This document shows positions 33,666 through 42,072 of a stretch of 64,000 nt of DNA, piece by piece. Made by a program: the position numbers and the translations under genes. Location of the stretch: assembly GCA_020638905.1 (NCBI GenBank), contig JACKHP010000009.1:62001-126000 (forward strand). Reading direction: 5' to 3'. The DNA is from Planctomycetota bacterium (GTDB lineage: Bacteria; Planctomycetota; B15-G4). Every line of letters begins with the position of its first letter. Within the stretch, counting starts at the first letter, position 1. The notes under the pieces are model-generated. The model was given only the letters and a program-made list of their open reading frames with translations. It was not told where the DNA came from and made no database searches.

Positions 33666-35383
33666 GCCGGGACGCGCATCCGAATCGTCGGCCGCTCGCG
33701 GCGCGGCGTGGCCGCGTCGTCCGCGACGCCCTGCCGCGCACCCTCGCCTCCCTGTGCGCGGTCGCCGCGCTCGCGTCTCCGCTCGCGGCGCAGGAGGCCG
33801 AGGTGCGGCTCGACCTTCGCGTCGTGGCGTCCCACCCGGGTGGGCTGGTCGACGTCGACCGCGGCACGCGCGACGGCGTGCGCGCGGGCGACGAGGTGCT
33901 GCTCACGCCGCGCGGCGGCGACGTCCTGACCGGATCGGTGACGCGCGTCGAGGAGGGCACGGCGCTCGTCGAGCTGCGCGTGCGCGGCGCGCTCCCCGAC
34001 CCGGGGACGAAGGGCGCCGTGTTCGTGCCGGCGTCGCGCTTCGACGTTCCCGCCGACCAGCCGGCCGTGCCGCCGCCGCCCGAGCATCCGCCGTGGTCGA
34101 ACGACGACGCGGCCTTCGCGAAGGGCGACGCGCTGCTCGCGAAGGTCTCGGTGCTGCACCCCGAGCAGCGCCCGTTGCGCGTGGACGGACGCGCCTCGTT
34201 CGACGTCGCGTCCACCGACACGAGCGAGGGCGGACGCAGCGACTCGCTGCTGCGCACGGGGCTCGACCTGTCCGTCGAGAATCCGCTCGGCCGCGGTGGG
34301 GTGTTCACGTTCGCGGCCGACCTCTCGCGTCGCGCCACGCACGAGCCGGGGGTCGGCGACGAGCACCGCACGGTCTTCCGCACCGAGCGCGCGTCGTACG
34401 CGTGGGGCGGCACGCGCTGGGAACCCGACCGCCAGGAGGTGGGACGCTTCCTGCAACCCGTCGCGCCCGAGCTGGGCCTGCTCGACGGCTGGGCCTGGAC
34501 GCGTCGGCGCGAGGGCGGCGATCTGTTCGGCGTCAGCGTGGGCTTCGTCCCCGAGGACGATCGCAACCTCTCGACCGGCGCCGACGTGCAGCTCGCCGGC
34601 TCCTACCGCGCGAACCTCGACGATGCCGACCGCACCGCGGTGACCGGCGCGTACCAGAAGACCTGGCACCACGGCACGCCCGACCGCGACCTGTTCGTGG
34701 CCAGCGTGCAGCACCTGCCGTCCGACGGGTGGACGCTGCGCGGCAGCGCGTGGGTCGACGCGTACACCGCGTCCGACGACGCCAAGGGCGCGGGCCTCGG
34801 CCTCACGCGCGCGTACGCGAGCGCGCGTCGCAAGCTGTCCGAGGGCGACGAGACGGGCTTCACCTGGACGCACCAGGAGTTCCCCGAGCTGCGCGCGGAC
34901 GGCCTCGTCCCGCTCACGAGCGCCGCGCTCGCCGACGCGCACAGCGATCGCCTGGCCTGGTTCGGGACGCAGCGCGCGTCCGACGTGGCGCGCGTGCGCG
35001 CCGAGGTCGGCGGCTGGACCGACCAGGACGACTCGGGCGGCGACGTCGAGGTCGGCCTCGACCTGCGGCACCTCTTCGTGCGCGACGCCCGCGCGAGCTG
35101 CTCGCTGTTCGCCACGTCGGGCGCGTTCAGCGACGGCGTGGGCGCGCGCGTCGGCTACGGCTGGCCGTCCGGCGAGGGGAGCTGGGATCTCGCGTACGAG
35201 GTGGTGCGCTACGAGAACAAGGGTTTCGTCGACGGCTTCGGCGAGACGATCCAGCACTGGCTGCGCGTCGGACGCGACGTGCGCCTCACGCCGCAGTGGG
35301 ACCTGCTCATGTCGGCCGACGCACGCGTCTGGGACCGCGAACGCAGCCTGACGCTCACCGTCCATCTCGGCCGGCGCTTCTGA
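33662..35383 (+). CDS. Outer-membrane beta-barrel protein of cytochrome locus 2
   Basis: A 573-residue exported protein (signal LASLCAVAALASPLAAQ), GTG start overlapping the 23-haem stop. After a small N-terminal domain (residues about 40-115, VDVDRGTRDGVRAGDEVLLT, resembling a soluble beta domain) and a proline-rich linker, the rest is a series of amphipathic strands such as GWTLRGSAWVDAYTAS and SWDLAYEVVRYEN. It ends in ...LTVHLGRRF with the barrel-type terminal phenylalanine. The position between a 23-haem and a 7-haem cytochrome is that expected of a porin sheath in a porin-cytochrome conduit such as MtrCAB or PioAB. Similarity to MtrB/PioB was not established by eye. Confidence 0.75.
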   Translation: MSRDAHPNRRPLAARRGRVVRDALPRTLASLCAVAALASPLAAQEAEVRLDLRVVASHPGGLVDVDRGTRDGVRAGDEVLLTPRGGDVLTGSVTRVEEGTALVELRVRGALPDPGTKGAVFVPASRFDVPADQPAVPPPPEHPPWSNDDAAFAKGDALLAKVSVLHPEQRPLRVDGRASFDVASTDTSEGGRSDSLLRTGLDLSVENPLGRGGVFTFAADLSRRATHEPGVGDEHRTVFRTERASYAWGGTRWEPDRQEVGRFLQPVAPELGLLDGWAWTRRREGGDLFGVSVGFVPEDDRNLSTGADVQLAGSYRANLDDADRTAVTGAYQKTWHHGTPDRDLFVASVQHLPSDGWTLRGSAWVDAYTASDDAKGAGLGLTRAYASARRKLSEGDETGFTWTHQEFPELRADGLVPLTSAALADAHSDRLAWFGTQRASDVARVRAEVGGWTDQDDSGGDVEVGLDLRHLFVRDARASCSLFATSGAFSDGVGARVGYGWPSGEGSWDLAYEVVRYENKGFVDGFGETIQHWLRVGRDVRLTPQWDLLMSADARVWDRERSLTLTVHLGRRF

Positions 35384-35391
35384 GGACGATC

Positions 35392-36060
35392 ATGATCGAG
35401 GGACGACACATCGCGCGCGCGCTGGGCATGGCCGCGCTCCTGCTGTGCGGCGGCGCGTGCCTCACGAGCGGCGGCGCGCGCGCGGCGCGCACCTCGGCCA
35501 TCCACGGCTGGTGGGCGGGACTGGGACCCGTGCTGCCGCACGACAGCTTCCCGGCCGACTGCGCTGCGTGCCACGAGCCCGACGGCTGGCACCATCTCGT
35601 GGACGACTTCAGCTTCGACCACGCGCGGCAGACGGGCGTGCCGCTCGAGGGCGCGCACGCCCGGGCGCAGTGCCTGCGCTGCCACAACGACCGCGGTCCC
35701 GTGGCGGAGTTCGCGGCGCTGGGCTGCGTCGGCTGCCACGAGGACGTGCACCGCGCGCAGCTCGGCGCCGACTGCAGCTCCTGCCACTCGCAGCGGACCT
35801 GGGTGCCGCGGGGACGGGCGCTCACGCTGCACCAGCAGACGCGCTTCCCACTCGTGGGCGTGCACGCCTCGACGTCCTGCCGACGTTGCCACGACGCCGG
35901 GGAGATCGGCGTCTTCCTGCCGGTCGACACCGCGTGCGTGAGCTGCCACACCGACGACCTGTACGACGCCGACAATCCGAACCACATCGCGCTGGGCTGG
36001 GTCGACGAGTGCGACGGGTGCCACAAGCCGGTGGTCTGGAACGACGCGCAGACGCCGTGA
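35392..36060 (+). CDS. 7-haem c-type cytochrome
   Basis: A 222-residue exported cytochrome with seven CXXCH motifs: CAACH, CLRCH, CVGCH, CSSCH, CRRCH, CVSCH and CDGCH. It also has the FSFDHARQTGVPLEGAHA and RFPLVGVHA motifs shared with the 23-haem protein, so the two are related. The N-terminus (ALGMAALLLCGGAC) could be a lipoprotein signal with C23, though the -3 position is unusual. The start is supported by GAGGA five bases upstream, eight bases after the barrel stop. As the last gene of the operon it may be the partner on the far side of the barrel or a periplasmic shuttle. A hairpin follows. Confidence 0.9.
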   Translation: MIEGRHIARALGMAALLLCGGACLTSGGARAARTSAIHGWWAGLGPVLPHDSFPADCAACHEPDGWHHLVDDFSFDHARQTGVPLEGAHARAQCLRCHNDRGPVAEFAALGCVGCHEDVHRAQLGADCSSCHSQRTWVPRGRALTLHQQTRFPLVGVHASTSCRRCHDAGEIGVFLPVDTACVSCHTDDLYDADNPNHIALGWVDECDGCHKPVVWNDAQTP

Positions 36061-36088
36061 CACGCGCACCGGCCCCGGGATGTCCGGG

Positions 36089-36110
36089 CGCGTCGCTCGC
36101 GAGCGGCGCG
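36089..36110. terminator. Hairpin between convergent cytochrome and sigma-factor genes
   Basis: CGCGTCGCT (36089-36097) pairs with AGCGGCGCG (36102-36110) with one G-T wobble and a 4-base loop. It lies between the stops of the 7-haem gene (36060) and the minus-strand sigma gene (36121) and can serve both. Confidence 0.5.
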
Positions 36111-36120
36111 ACGTCGGCCG

Positions 36121-36723
36121 TCAGCGCTCCAGTTCGCGGGCCAGCCAGGCGCGCGCGAGCTTCCAGTCGCGTCGCACCGAGCGCGGCGAGAGCTCGAGCA
36201 GCTCGGCGGTCTGCCGCTCGTCGAGGCCGGCCCAGAAGCGCAGGCGCACGACGCGCGCCAGGCGTTCGTCGAGCGCCTCCAGATTGGTGAGGGCTTCGTC
36301 GATGCGCAGGACGCTCTCGTCGTCGGCGGTCTGCTGGAGCTCGAGGGCGTCGAGCGGCAGCCGTTCCAGCCGTCCACCCCGCTTGGCCGACCGCTTCTTG
36401 CGCGCGTGGTCGACGAGGACGCGGCGCATGGCCTCGCCGGCGGAGCCGAAGAAGTGCGCGCGGCTGCCGAAGCTCGCACCGCCGGGGCCGTTGAGGCGCA
36501 GCCACGCCTCGTGGACCAGCACGGTCGGACCCAGGGTGTGGTCGGAGCGTTCCTTCGACATCTGACCGCGGGCGAGCTCGCGCAGCTGGCCGTAGACGAG
36601 CTCGAACAGATCGGTGCGCGAGGGCTCGTCGCCGTCGGCCTGGGTGAGGAGCAGCGTCAGGCGGCGCAGGTCCGACTCGGCCGGATCGAGGGAGCCGTCG
36701 TCGCGTGCGGGCGATGCGGTCAA
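36121..36723 (-). CDS. ECF-subfamily sigma-70 factor, short planctomycete-type (Sig-70_gvs1-like)
   Basis: A 200-residue RNA polymerase sigma factor. Region 2 includes FELVYGQLRELARGQM and the segment HTLGPTVLVHEAWLRLN typical of the gvs1-like group. HFFGSAGEAMRRVLVDHARKKRSAKRGG follows, then region 4 (ALDERLARVVRLRFWAGLDERQTAELLELSPRSVRRDWKLARAWL) with its HTH. The start is TTG 36723, which overlaps the stop of the upstream secreted-protein gene (TTGA); an upstream reading would run into that gene. These sigma factors are abundant in planctomycetes, often without a dedicated anti-sigma, and their targets here are unknown; adjacent cytochrome genes are candidates. Confidence 0.88.
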   Translation of the reverse strand: MTASPARDDGSLDPAESDLRRLTLLLTQADGDEPSRTDLFELVYGQLRELARGQMSKERSDHTLGPTVLVHEAWLRLNGPGGASFGSRAHFFGSAGEAMRRVLVDHARKKRSAKRGGRLERLPLDALELQQTADDESVLRIDEALTNLEALDERLARVVRLRFWAGLDERQTAELLELSPRSVRRDWKLARAWLARELER

Positions 36724-38351
36724 CGATGCCCCCGGCGCTTGCCTTCGACGGTGCTGACGCGGCGGCTCGACCTGCTCGGGACGGACGCCTGCTCGTCCGC
36801 GACGAGGAGCGGGTCTTGGTGCAAGCCCATGCGGAACGCCTCGACGGCCACGTCCATCTCCTGCGTGTCGCGAGGATACACCTTCGACCCGGCGAGGGCG
36901 GCGCGCAGGCCGGCGTCGAGGCGCGGCGCCATGGCCTTCCACTCGGCCATCTGCTGCAGGTACTCGATCTCGAGGAAGGCGCCGAAGAGGTCGCCGCGCG
37001 TCTTGCTGTCGTACGAGCGGTGGCTGAGCCAGCGCGATTGCTCACGATGGTCGGTCAGCGCCAGGGCGTCCTCGGCGCCGTTCTGCTCGAACAGCGCGAC
37101 GAGGTCGGGGCGTCCGAGCTCGCCGAGCAGGGTGCGGGTGTCGAGCGTCTCGAGGCGCTCGACCTCGGGGACGCCACCCAGCGCCCGGGCGAAGAGCGCC
37201 GGCAGCGGCTCGCTGTCGGGCATGCCGTCGAGGCGTGTGACCGCCTCGGCGTCCAGCAGCGACGTGAACGACTCGTGGTCGCGTGCGCCGGACTCGAGCA
37301 CGAGGTCCAGCAGCAGCCGTCCGGCGGCGCGGTCGCGCGGCAGATCGGACTCGGACTCGGCGGTGCGAACGAAACTGGCCGGCGCCTCGCTCTTGTGGTC
37401 GGCCACGAGGTCCGTCCAGTGGCGCGTGCGACTCGCGTCGTGGGAGAGCCACGCGTCACCGGACTTCACCACGGTCGTGGCCAGGTTCGCCGGAGGTCCG
37501 ACGAGGGGTGCCGGCGGACGCTGGCCCTGGGGCACGAAGCCCGACCAGCCCGGGCGGAACCAGCCGGGAGTCTGCACGGTCCAGCTCTCCTGTCCCACCC
37601 AGGCCTCGCCGTAGGCCTCGATGTCGAGTTCGTCGATGAGCCCGTTCGCGAGCCACGGCGGCACCATGCCCCACGCCCCGCGCCGCAGGGCGCGGTTCGC
37701 GACGAACGCCAGGGCGTAGTAGCCGACGCCGTGCTCGATCCAGTCGTCACGGCGCTCGGCGATGACCGGGTTCGCGAGGTTGAAGAGCTGCACGTTCCAG
37801 GTGCGCACGACCTCGGCGCCACGGTTGGCCGACGTGTCCACGAGGTTGGCGGGGTACCAGCCGGAGAAGCCGCGGCGCTCGCAGACGTCGAGCAGCGCGA
37901 CGAGATCGCCGAACGCGCCCTCGCCCGGCTCCGACGAGGCGAGCACGACGGGCAGGCGCGCGGCCGAGACGAGTCCGGCGCCGCCGGCGGGCCACCGCCG
38001 CTCGACGACGGCGGCGGCGGGCGCGAGCGCGCTGACCACGCCGTCGAGGGTCTTCTGCGCGTCCTCGCGCGACGCGAGGCCGTCCTCCTGGAGCACGGAC
38101 ACGTCGAACGGGCCCACGCTCGCGGACAGGAACAGCTCACTGTCGAGCACGGCCTCGAAGATCTCCTGCCCGTTGGCGCGGGGTCCGAGGTCGGCGTTGC
38201 CGAGGGCACGCTCCAGGAGCACCGTGGACTCCGCCGGCAGAGCTTCGGTGTGCTGCTTGGCGTACAGCGGGGCCGCGCCCAGGCTGCCGAGCAGGATGCC
38301 CGCGAGCGCGCTCGTTCCGATCCGTGTCCCGATCCGCTGCCGATCACCCAT
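36720..38351 (-). CDS. Secreted protein of unknown function, possibly a degenerate peptidase-MA-like protein
   Basis: A 543-residue exported protein (signal TSALAGILLGSLGAAPLYA) beginning at ATG 38351 rather than an ATG 42 bases upstream. A region near residues 205-260 (VPPWLANGLIDELDIEAYGE) looks like the P.WL.EGLAEY helix of gluzincin/peptidase-MA-type proteins. The HExxH that should precede it is absent (EHGVGYYAL is seen instead), so any protease activity is doubtful. The C-terminal part is helical. It forms a two-gene unit with the ECF sigma factor through a TTGA overlap, so it could act as an envelope sensor or target of that factor; that is inference from position. Confidence 0.5.
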   Translation of the reverse strand: MGDRQRIGTRIGTSALAGILLGSLGAAPLYAKQHTEALPAESTVLLERALGNADLGPRANGQEIFEAVLDSELFLSASVGPFDVSVLQEDGLASREDAQKTLDGVVSALAPAAAVVERRWPAGGAGLVSAARLPVVLASSEPGEGAFGDLVALLDVCERRGFSGWYPANLVDTSANRGAEVVRTWNVQLFNLANPVIAERRDDWIEHGVGYYALAFVANRALRRGAWGMVPPWLANGLIDELDIEAYGEAWVGQESWTVQTPGWFRPGWSGFVPQGQRPPAPLVGPPANLATTVVKSGDAWLSHDASRTRHWTDLVADHKSEAPASFVRTAESESDLPRDRAAGRLLLDLVLESGARDHESFTSLLDAEAVTRLDGMPDSEPLPALFARALGGVPEVERLETLDTRTLLGELGRPDLVALFEQNGAEDALALTDHREQSRWLSHRSYDSKTRGDLFGAFLEIEYLQQMAEWKAMAPRLDAGLRAALAGSKVYPRDTQEMDVAVEAFRMGLHQDPLLVADEQASVPSRSSRRVSTVEGKRRGHR

Positions 38352-38720
38352 GGTCTCGCCCCGTCGTCGTGGGTCGCAGGATGGCGACCTCATCTCCTCG
38401 TGCGCATTCGGGGTCCGGGAGAGGACAAGAAGGTCGCGGGTTCGCGGGAGGAGGCTCCCCCGGGCCGCTCGGCCACGGCCGTCCCGCCGCCCGGGCCGGG
38501 TCGCCGGGAGGAGGCCCCGGGCGGTCTCGTGTCGTGCTCGCGTCGCCGCGCGTGGGGGTGTCCGGCAGCCTCAAGTGGACATCGCCCGTCGACGATGTAC
38601 GACCCGTCCGCGGGGGAGACCCCGCGCCGGTGCGCAACGGAGAGCGCGCGCCGTCCGGCGTCGCGAGCCGGGGCACCGTGGGACGTGAGGAGAGCCACGC
38701 CACCCCCGGATCCCGCGCCC
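38352..38720. other. Divergent 369-base intergenic region
   Basis: It separates the sigma-factor operon (minus) from the 11-haem cytochrome gene (plus). It is very GC-rich with several GGCC/GGGCCC stretches that could fold, for example around 38490-38525. I see no recognisable promoter for either side. Confidence 0.4.
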
Positions 38721-41492
38721 ATGGGCAATCGTCGTCCCGCCGTGCTGCTCGTCCCGCTCGCGCTGTTCGTCGGCTGCTCGGGAGGCGGGGGAGGCGGCTC
38801 GGGCGGGTCGGCCAGCAACGCCGTCGAGTCGTGCATGACGTGCCACAACGCGTCGTCCGAGAACGACTACGGCGGACCGGGACTCGAGAACCCGCACCCG
38901 TTCCCGGGTGCGTCGAAGATCAAGTGCAGCACGTGTCACGGCGGCGATCCGAAGGCCGAGACGCAGGACGGCGCGCACGTCCCGCCGCCGCCGGAGATCG
39001 GCGACGAGGCCAACCTCGCGAGCGACGCGCACGCGTACTTCAATCGTCGCACGCTCGTCGGACTCGACCTGTTCGACGACTACGAGGTGGGCGGCAGGAC
39101 CTGGCACGGGCTCGACTACCTGCAGTTCGTGAACCCCGGCGACCTGCGCGTGGTGACCGAGGGACGCAGCTGCGGCAAGTGCCACTTCGGCCACGCCGAG
39201 AGCGTGAACACGAGCCTGATCGCCACGTCCGCCGGCATCCTGGCGGGCGCGATGTTCGCCATCGGCTCCGACGTGCGCGTGCCCGAGAGCGAGGGGCTCT
39301 ACGGCGACACCGCGTCCGACCTGGGCTTCCGCGCGGTGGTCGACCCGCAGTACCAGGTCGACCCGGGCGCCGTCGGCTCCGTGGCGCGGCTGGACGAGTT
39401 CCCGGTGTACAGCGTGAAGGGCGACGCGTCCGGCGTCTTCAACAACCCCGACTACTTCGCGGCGAGCGTCGACTTCGGCAACCAGCTCGCGGACAACCGC
39501 GTCGTGTCCGACTCGGTGCTGGAGCACCTGTACGCCGAGCAGGTCGCGTTCACCTGCGGCGACTGCCACCTGGGCAGCGCGGGCGCGAACAACCGCTACG
39601 GCGACTTCCGGTCGTCAGGCTGCACGGCCTGCCACATGCCGTACGCGCTCGACGGACGCTACGACGGCAGCGATCCGAACGTCGTCAAGGACGAGCCGGC
39701 GAACCCCGATGCGATCGCGGCCCCCGAGCGCAGCCACACGCGCGGCCACCGCATCATGAGCGTCGCGAAGACGCTTCCGAACGGCGTGGTGCAGCAGGGC
39801 ATCGACGACTACGCCTGCGCAGGGTGCCATCAGGGCAGCAACCGCACGGTGATGCAGTTCTGGGGCATCCGCCTCGACCAGAACAAGGACCTGAAGAACG
39901 GCGTGCAGTACCCGCTCCAGCCGGTGAGCTTCACGAACACCAAGAACGACCCGCGCCTGTTCGATCCGGCGGTGGGCAACAAGACCTTCAACGGGCGCGA
40001 CCGTGACCAGTACATCCTGTTCGAGGACTACGACGGCGACGGACGCGACGACACGCCGCCCGACGTGCACTACGAGGCGGGCATGGGCTGCATCGACTGC
40101 CACGGCAGCTACGACCTGCACGGCGGCGACGTGGCCAAGGGGTCCGACGGCATCTTCAGCCGCATGGAGCACGGCGTCGCGATCGGCTGCGAGAGCTGCC
40201 ACGGCACGATCGACGCCTACGCCTCGACCAAGGCCGGCAAGAACTACGACGGCGTCTCCGCCCAGCTCGCGATGGACGAGGGCGGCAACCTGCTGAAGCA
40301 CGTCGAATGCGACGGGAACGGCGACCTGTGGCTCACGAGCCGCCTCGACGGCGTGCGGCACTACGTCCCGCAGGTGCGCGACACGGTGGTCGACTCGGGA
40401 CGGCTGAACCCGCTCGACGACGAGCCGCTCTACACCCAGCGCGCGAGCTACGCCATGGGACGCGCCGACGGCGACCCCGGCACGGGCCTCGGTCCGCTGC
40501 AGCTCGACTCCGCCTTCACGGGCTTCACGCACACCGACGACATGAACTGCGTCGCGTGCCACGCGAGCTGGACGAACACCTGCCAGGGCTGTCACCTCGG
40601 CGGACGCTACGACGGCAACAACGACTTCAGCAACATCACGGGCCAGCCGATCGTCTTCGAGCAGGCCAACGCCGACTTCGTCTACCAGTCGCCGATCCCG
40701 TTCCAGCTCGGCGTGGGACCCGACGGCAAGATCACGCAGCTCAGCGCCAACACGAAGATGTTCTTCCAATGGGAGGACAAGAAGGGCGACGAGACCCGGG
40801 CCTTCAGCTTCAGCGACCGTCTCGGCCAGGGCGACTCGCCCGACGCGGCCCATCCGTCGCTGAGCCACAACGCGATGATGGCGCACTCGATCCGCGGCCG
40901 GGTCGAGCCGAAGGACGAGGGTCCGCGCTACTGCGCCGCGTGCCATCTCACCGAGCAGGGCCTGGCCGACTTCGGCGCGTCCGAGTACGACGCGTTCCGC
41001 GCGGCGGTCGCGGCGGGCGACTACGAGTCGCTCGACTACGACATGCTCGCCGAGCAGATCGGACGCAATCCGGGCAACACGCTCGACTCGCCGGTCTGGG
41101 TGCACATGGCGGCCGGCCTCGGCAGCGGGCTCTTCCTGTTCGACGACAAGGGATGTCCCGTGAACCCGCTCGACGACAACGACCAGCGCGTGGGATGCGA
41201 CGGCGTCGCGCCCGCCGACGCGCCGTTCACGAACGACCGCGCGCGCTTCGACCTCGACCGCATCGTGAACGAGGACGGCACCTCGAACGCGTCCAACAAC
41301 CATCCGTTGCAGCAGGCCGGTGTCACGTCCGACCTGCGCGACGGCGCGACGGATCCGCAGATGGCGGGACCGCTCGGTGCCACGCTCCTGCAGCGGCTCA
41401 CCGACCCCTCCGTCGGCATCGTGCTCGACTCCTGGCTCGACGCCGACGGTCAGCCGCGCGGGAACGCGGGCACCTGGATCGTGGATCCGTAG
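38721..41492 (+). CDS. 11-haem c-type cytochrome lipoprotein with large non-haem regions
   Basis: A 923-residue lipoprotein (lipobox LFVGC, C19, then a GGGGGG linker). It has 11 CXXCH motifs: CMTCH, CSTCH, CGKCH, CGDCH, CTACH, CAGCH, CIDCH, CESCH, CVACH, CQGCH and CAACH. Unlike the other cytochromes here, more than three quarters of the chain is not haem-binding. Long segments such as TVMQFWGIRLDQNKDL and a C-terminal 250 residues with one haem suggest a folded enzyme or surface reductase. Calcium-like loops are seen (YDGDGRDD). A Gly linker after the lipid anchor fits display on the outer-membrane surface. It is transcribed alone and ends at an intrinsic terminator with a T run. It may be a terminal reductase for locus 2; substrate unknown. 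Confidence 0.85.
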   Translation: MGNRRPAVLLVPLALFVGCSGGGGGGSGGSASNAVESCMTCHNASSENDYGGPGLENPHPFPGASKIKCSTCHGGDPKAETQDGAHVPPPPEIGDEANLASDAHAYFNRRTLVGLDLFDDYEVGGRTWHGLDYLQFVNPGDLRVVTEGRSCGKCHFGHAESVNTSLIATSAGILAGAMFAIGSDVRVPESEGLYGDTASDLGFRAVVDPQYQVDPGAVGSVARLDEFPVYSVKGDASGVFNNPDYFAASVDFGNQLADNRVVSDSVLEHLYAEQVAFTCGDCHLGSAGANNRYGDFRSSGCTACHMPYALDGRYDGSDPNVVKDEPANPDAIAAPERSHTRGHRIMSVAKTLPNGVVQQGIDDYACAGCHQGSNRTVMQFWGIRLDQNKDLKNGVQYPLQPVSFTNTKNDPRLFDPAVGNKTFNGRDRDQYILFEDYDGDGRDDTPPDVHYEAGMGCIDCHGSYDLHGGDVAKGSDGIFSRMEHGVAIGCESCHGTIDAYASTKAGKNYDGVSAQLAMDEGGNLLKHVECDGNGDLWLTSRLDGVRHYVPQVRDTVVDSGRLNPLDDEPLYTQRASYAMGRADGDPGTGLGPLQLDSAFTGFTHTDDMNCVACHASWTNTCQGCHLGGRYDGNNDFSNITGQPIVFEQANADFVYQSPIPFQLGVGPDGKITQLSANTKMFFQWEDKKGDETRAFSFSDRLGQGDSPDAAHPSLSHNAMMAHSIRGRVEPKDEGPRYCAACHLTEQGLADFGASEYDAFRAAVAAGDYESLDYDMLAEQIGRNPGNTLDSPVWVHMAAGLGSGLFLFDDKGCPVNPLDDNDQRVGCDGVAPADAPFTNDRARFDLDRIVNEDGTSNASNNHPLQQAGVTSDLRDGATDPQMAGPLGATLLQRLTDPSVGIVLDSWLDADGQPRGNAGTWIVDP

Positions 41493-41506
41493 CGCACAGG
41501 GACTGG

Positions 41507-41545
41507 CCTCCCCGGCGGCCCGGACCGCCGTCGGGGAGACCTTTT
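41507..41545 (+). terminator. Intrinsic terminator after the 11-haem gene
   Basis: CTCCCCGGCGG pairs with CCGCCGTCGGGGAG (one G-T wobble) around a short loop and is followed within a few bases by TTTTC at 41542-41546. It is one of the few hairpins here with a T tract. Confidence 0.65.
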
Positions 41546-41678
41546 CTCGCGCCTCCCGCGCGCGCCGCCGTGCCATGGCGGGGCCTCGCGCGGATAATCT
41601 CGGCACGCTGTCGATCGGGCCGCCGCCCGTTCGACCAGGGGATGTCCACCGACGCATCCCCCTCTCCGAGGAGCTCCC

Positions 41679-42044
41679 ATGAAGTACCTGTGCCTGGCGT
41701 ACGGCGACCAAGAGAAGATGTCGAAGCTCACGCCCGAGCAGTTCGCGGCGCTCATCGATCGGTGCAAGCTGCACGACGCCGAGATGCGGGCCACCGGGCA
41801 GTACCTCGAGGGCATCAGCCTCGAGTGGGGCGGCCCGGTGATCAAGGCGGTGGGCGGCAAGCCGGTGGTCACCGACGGTCCGTTCGTCGAGAGCAAGGAG
41901 CAGGTCGGCGGCGCCGTGATCATCGAGGCGCGCGACCTGAACGACGCGATCCGGGTGGCGTCGATGCACCCCGCGGCGCACCTGGGAGCCGACCTGGGCT
42001 GGGCGATCGAGGTGCGTCCCATCGCGGACGCCTGCCATCAGTGA
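41679..42044 (+). CDS. YCII-related DGPF-domain protein
   Basis: A 121-residue cytoplasmic protein of the YCII/DGPF family. The name motif is visible as VTDGPFVESKEQVGG, following MKYLCLAYGDQEKM, and it ends IEVRPIAD. Family members have a ferredoxin-like alpha/beta fold and unknown chemistry. The ATG follows GAGGAG. The partner gene 28 bases downstream encodes an ECF42-type sigma factor, a pairing conserved across many bacteria, so the protein is probably under that sigma factor's control or part of its signalling. A GATAAT hexamer lies at 41593-41598, 80 bases upstream. Confidence 0.9.
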   Translation: MKYLCLAYGDQEKMSKLTPEQFAALIDRCKLHDAEMRATGQYLEGISLEWGGPVIKAVGGKPVVTDGPFVESKEQVGGAVIIEARDLNDAIRVASMHPAAHLGADLGWAIEVRPIADACHQ

Positions 42045-42072
42045 GGACGACGGGCGCGCGTCGGACGGCGAC

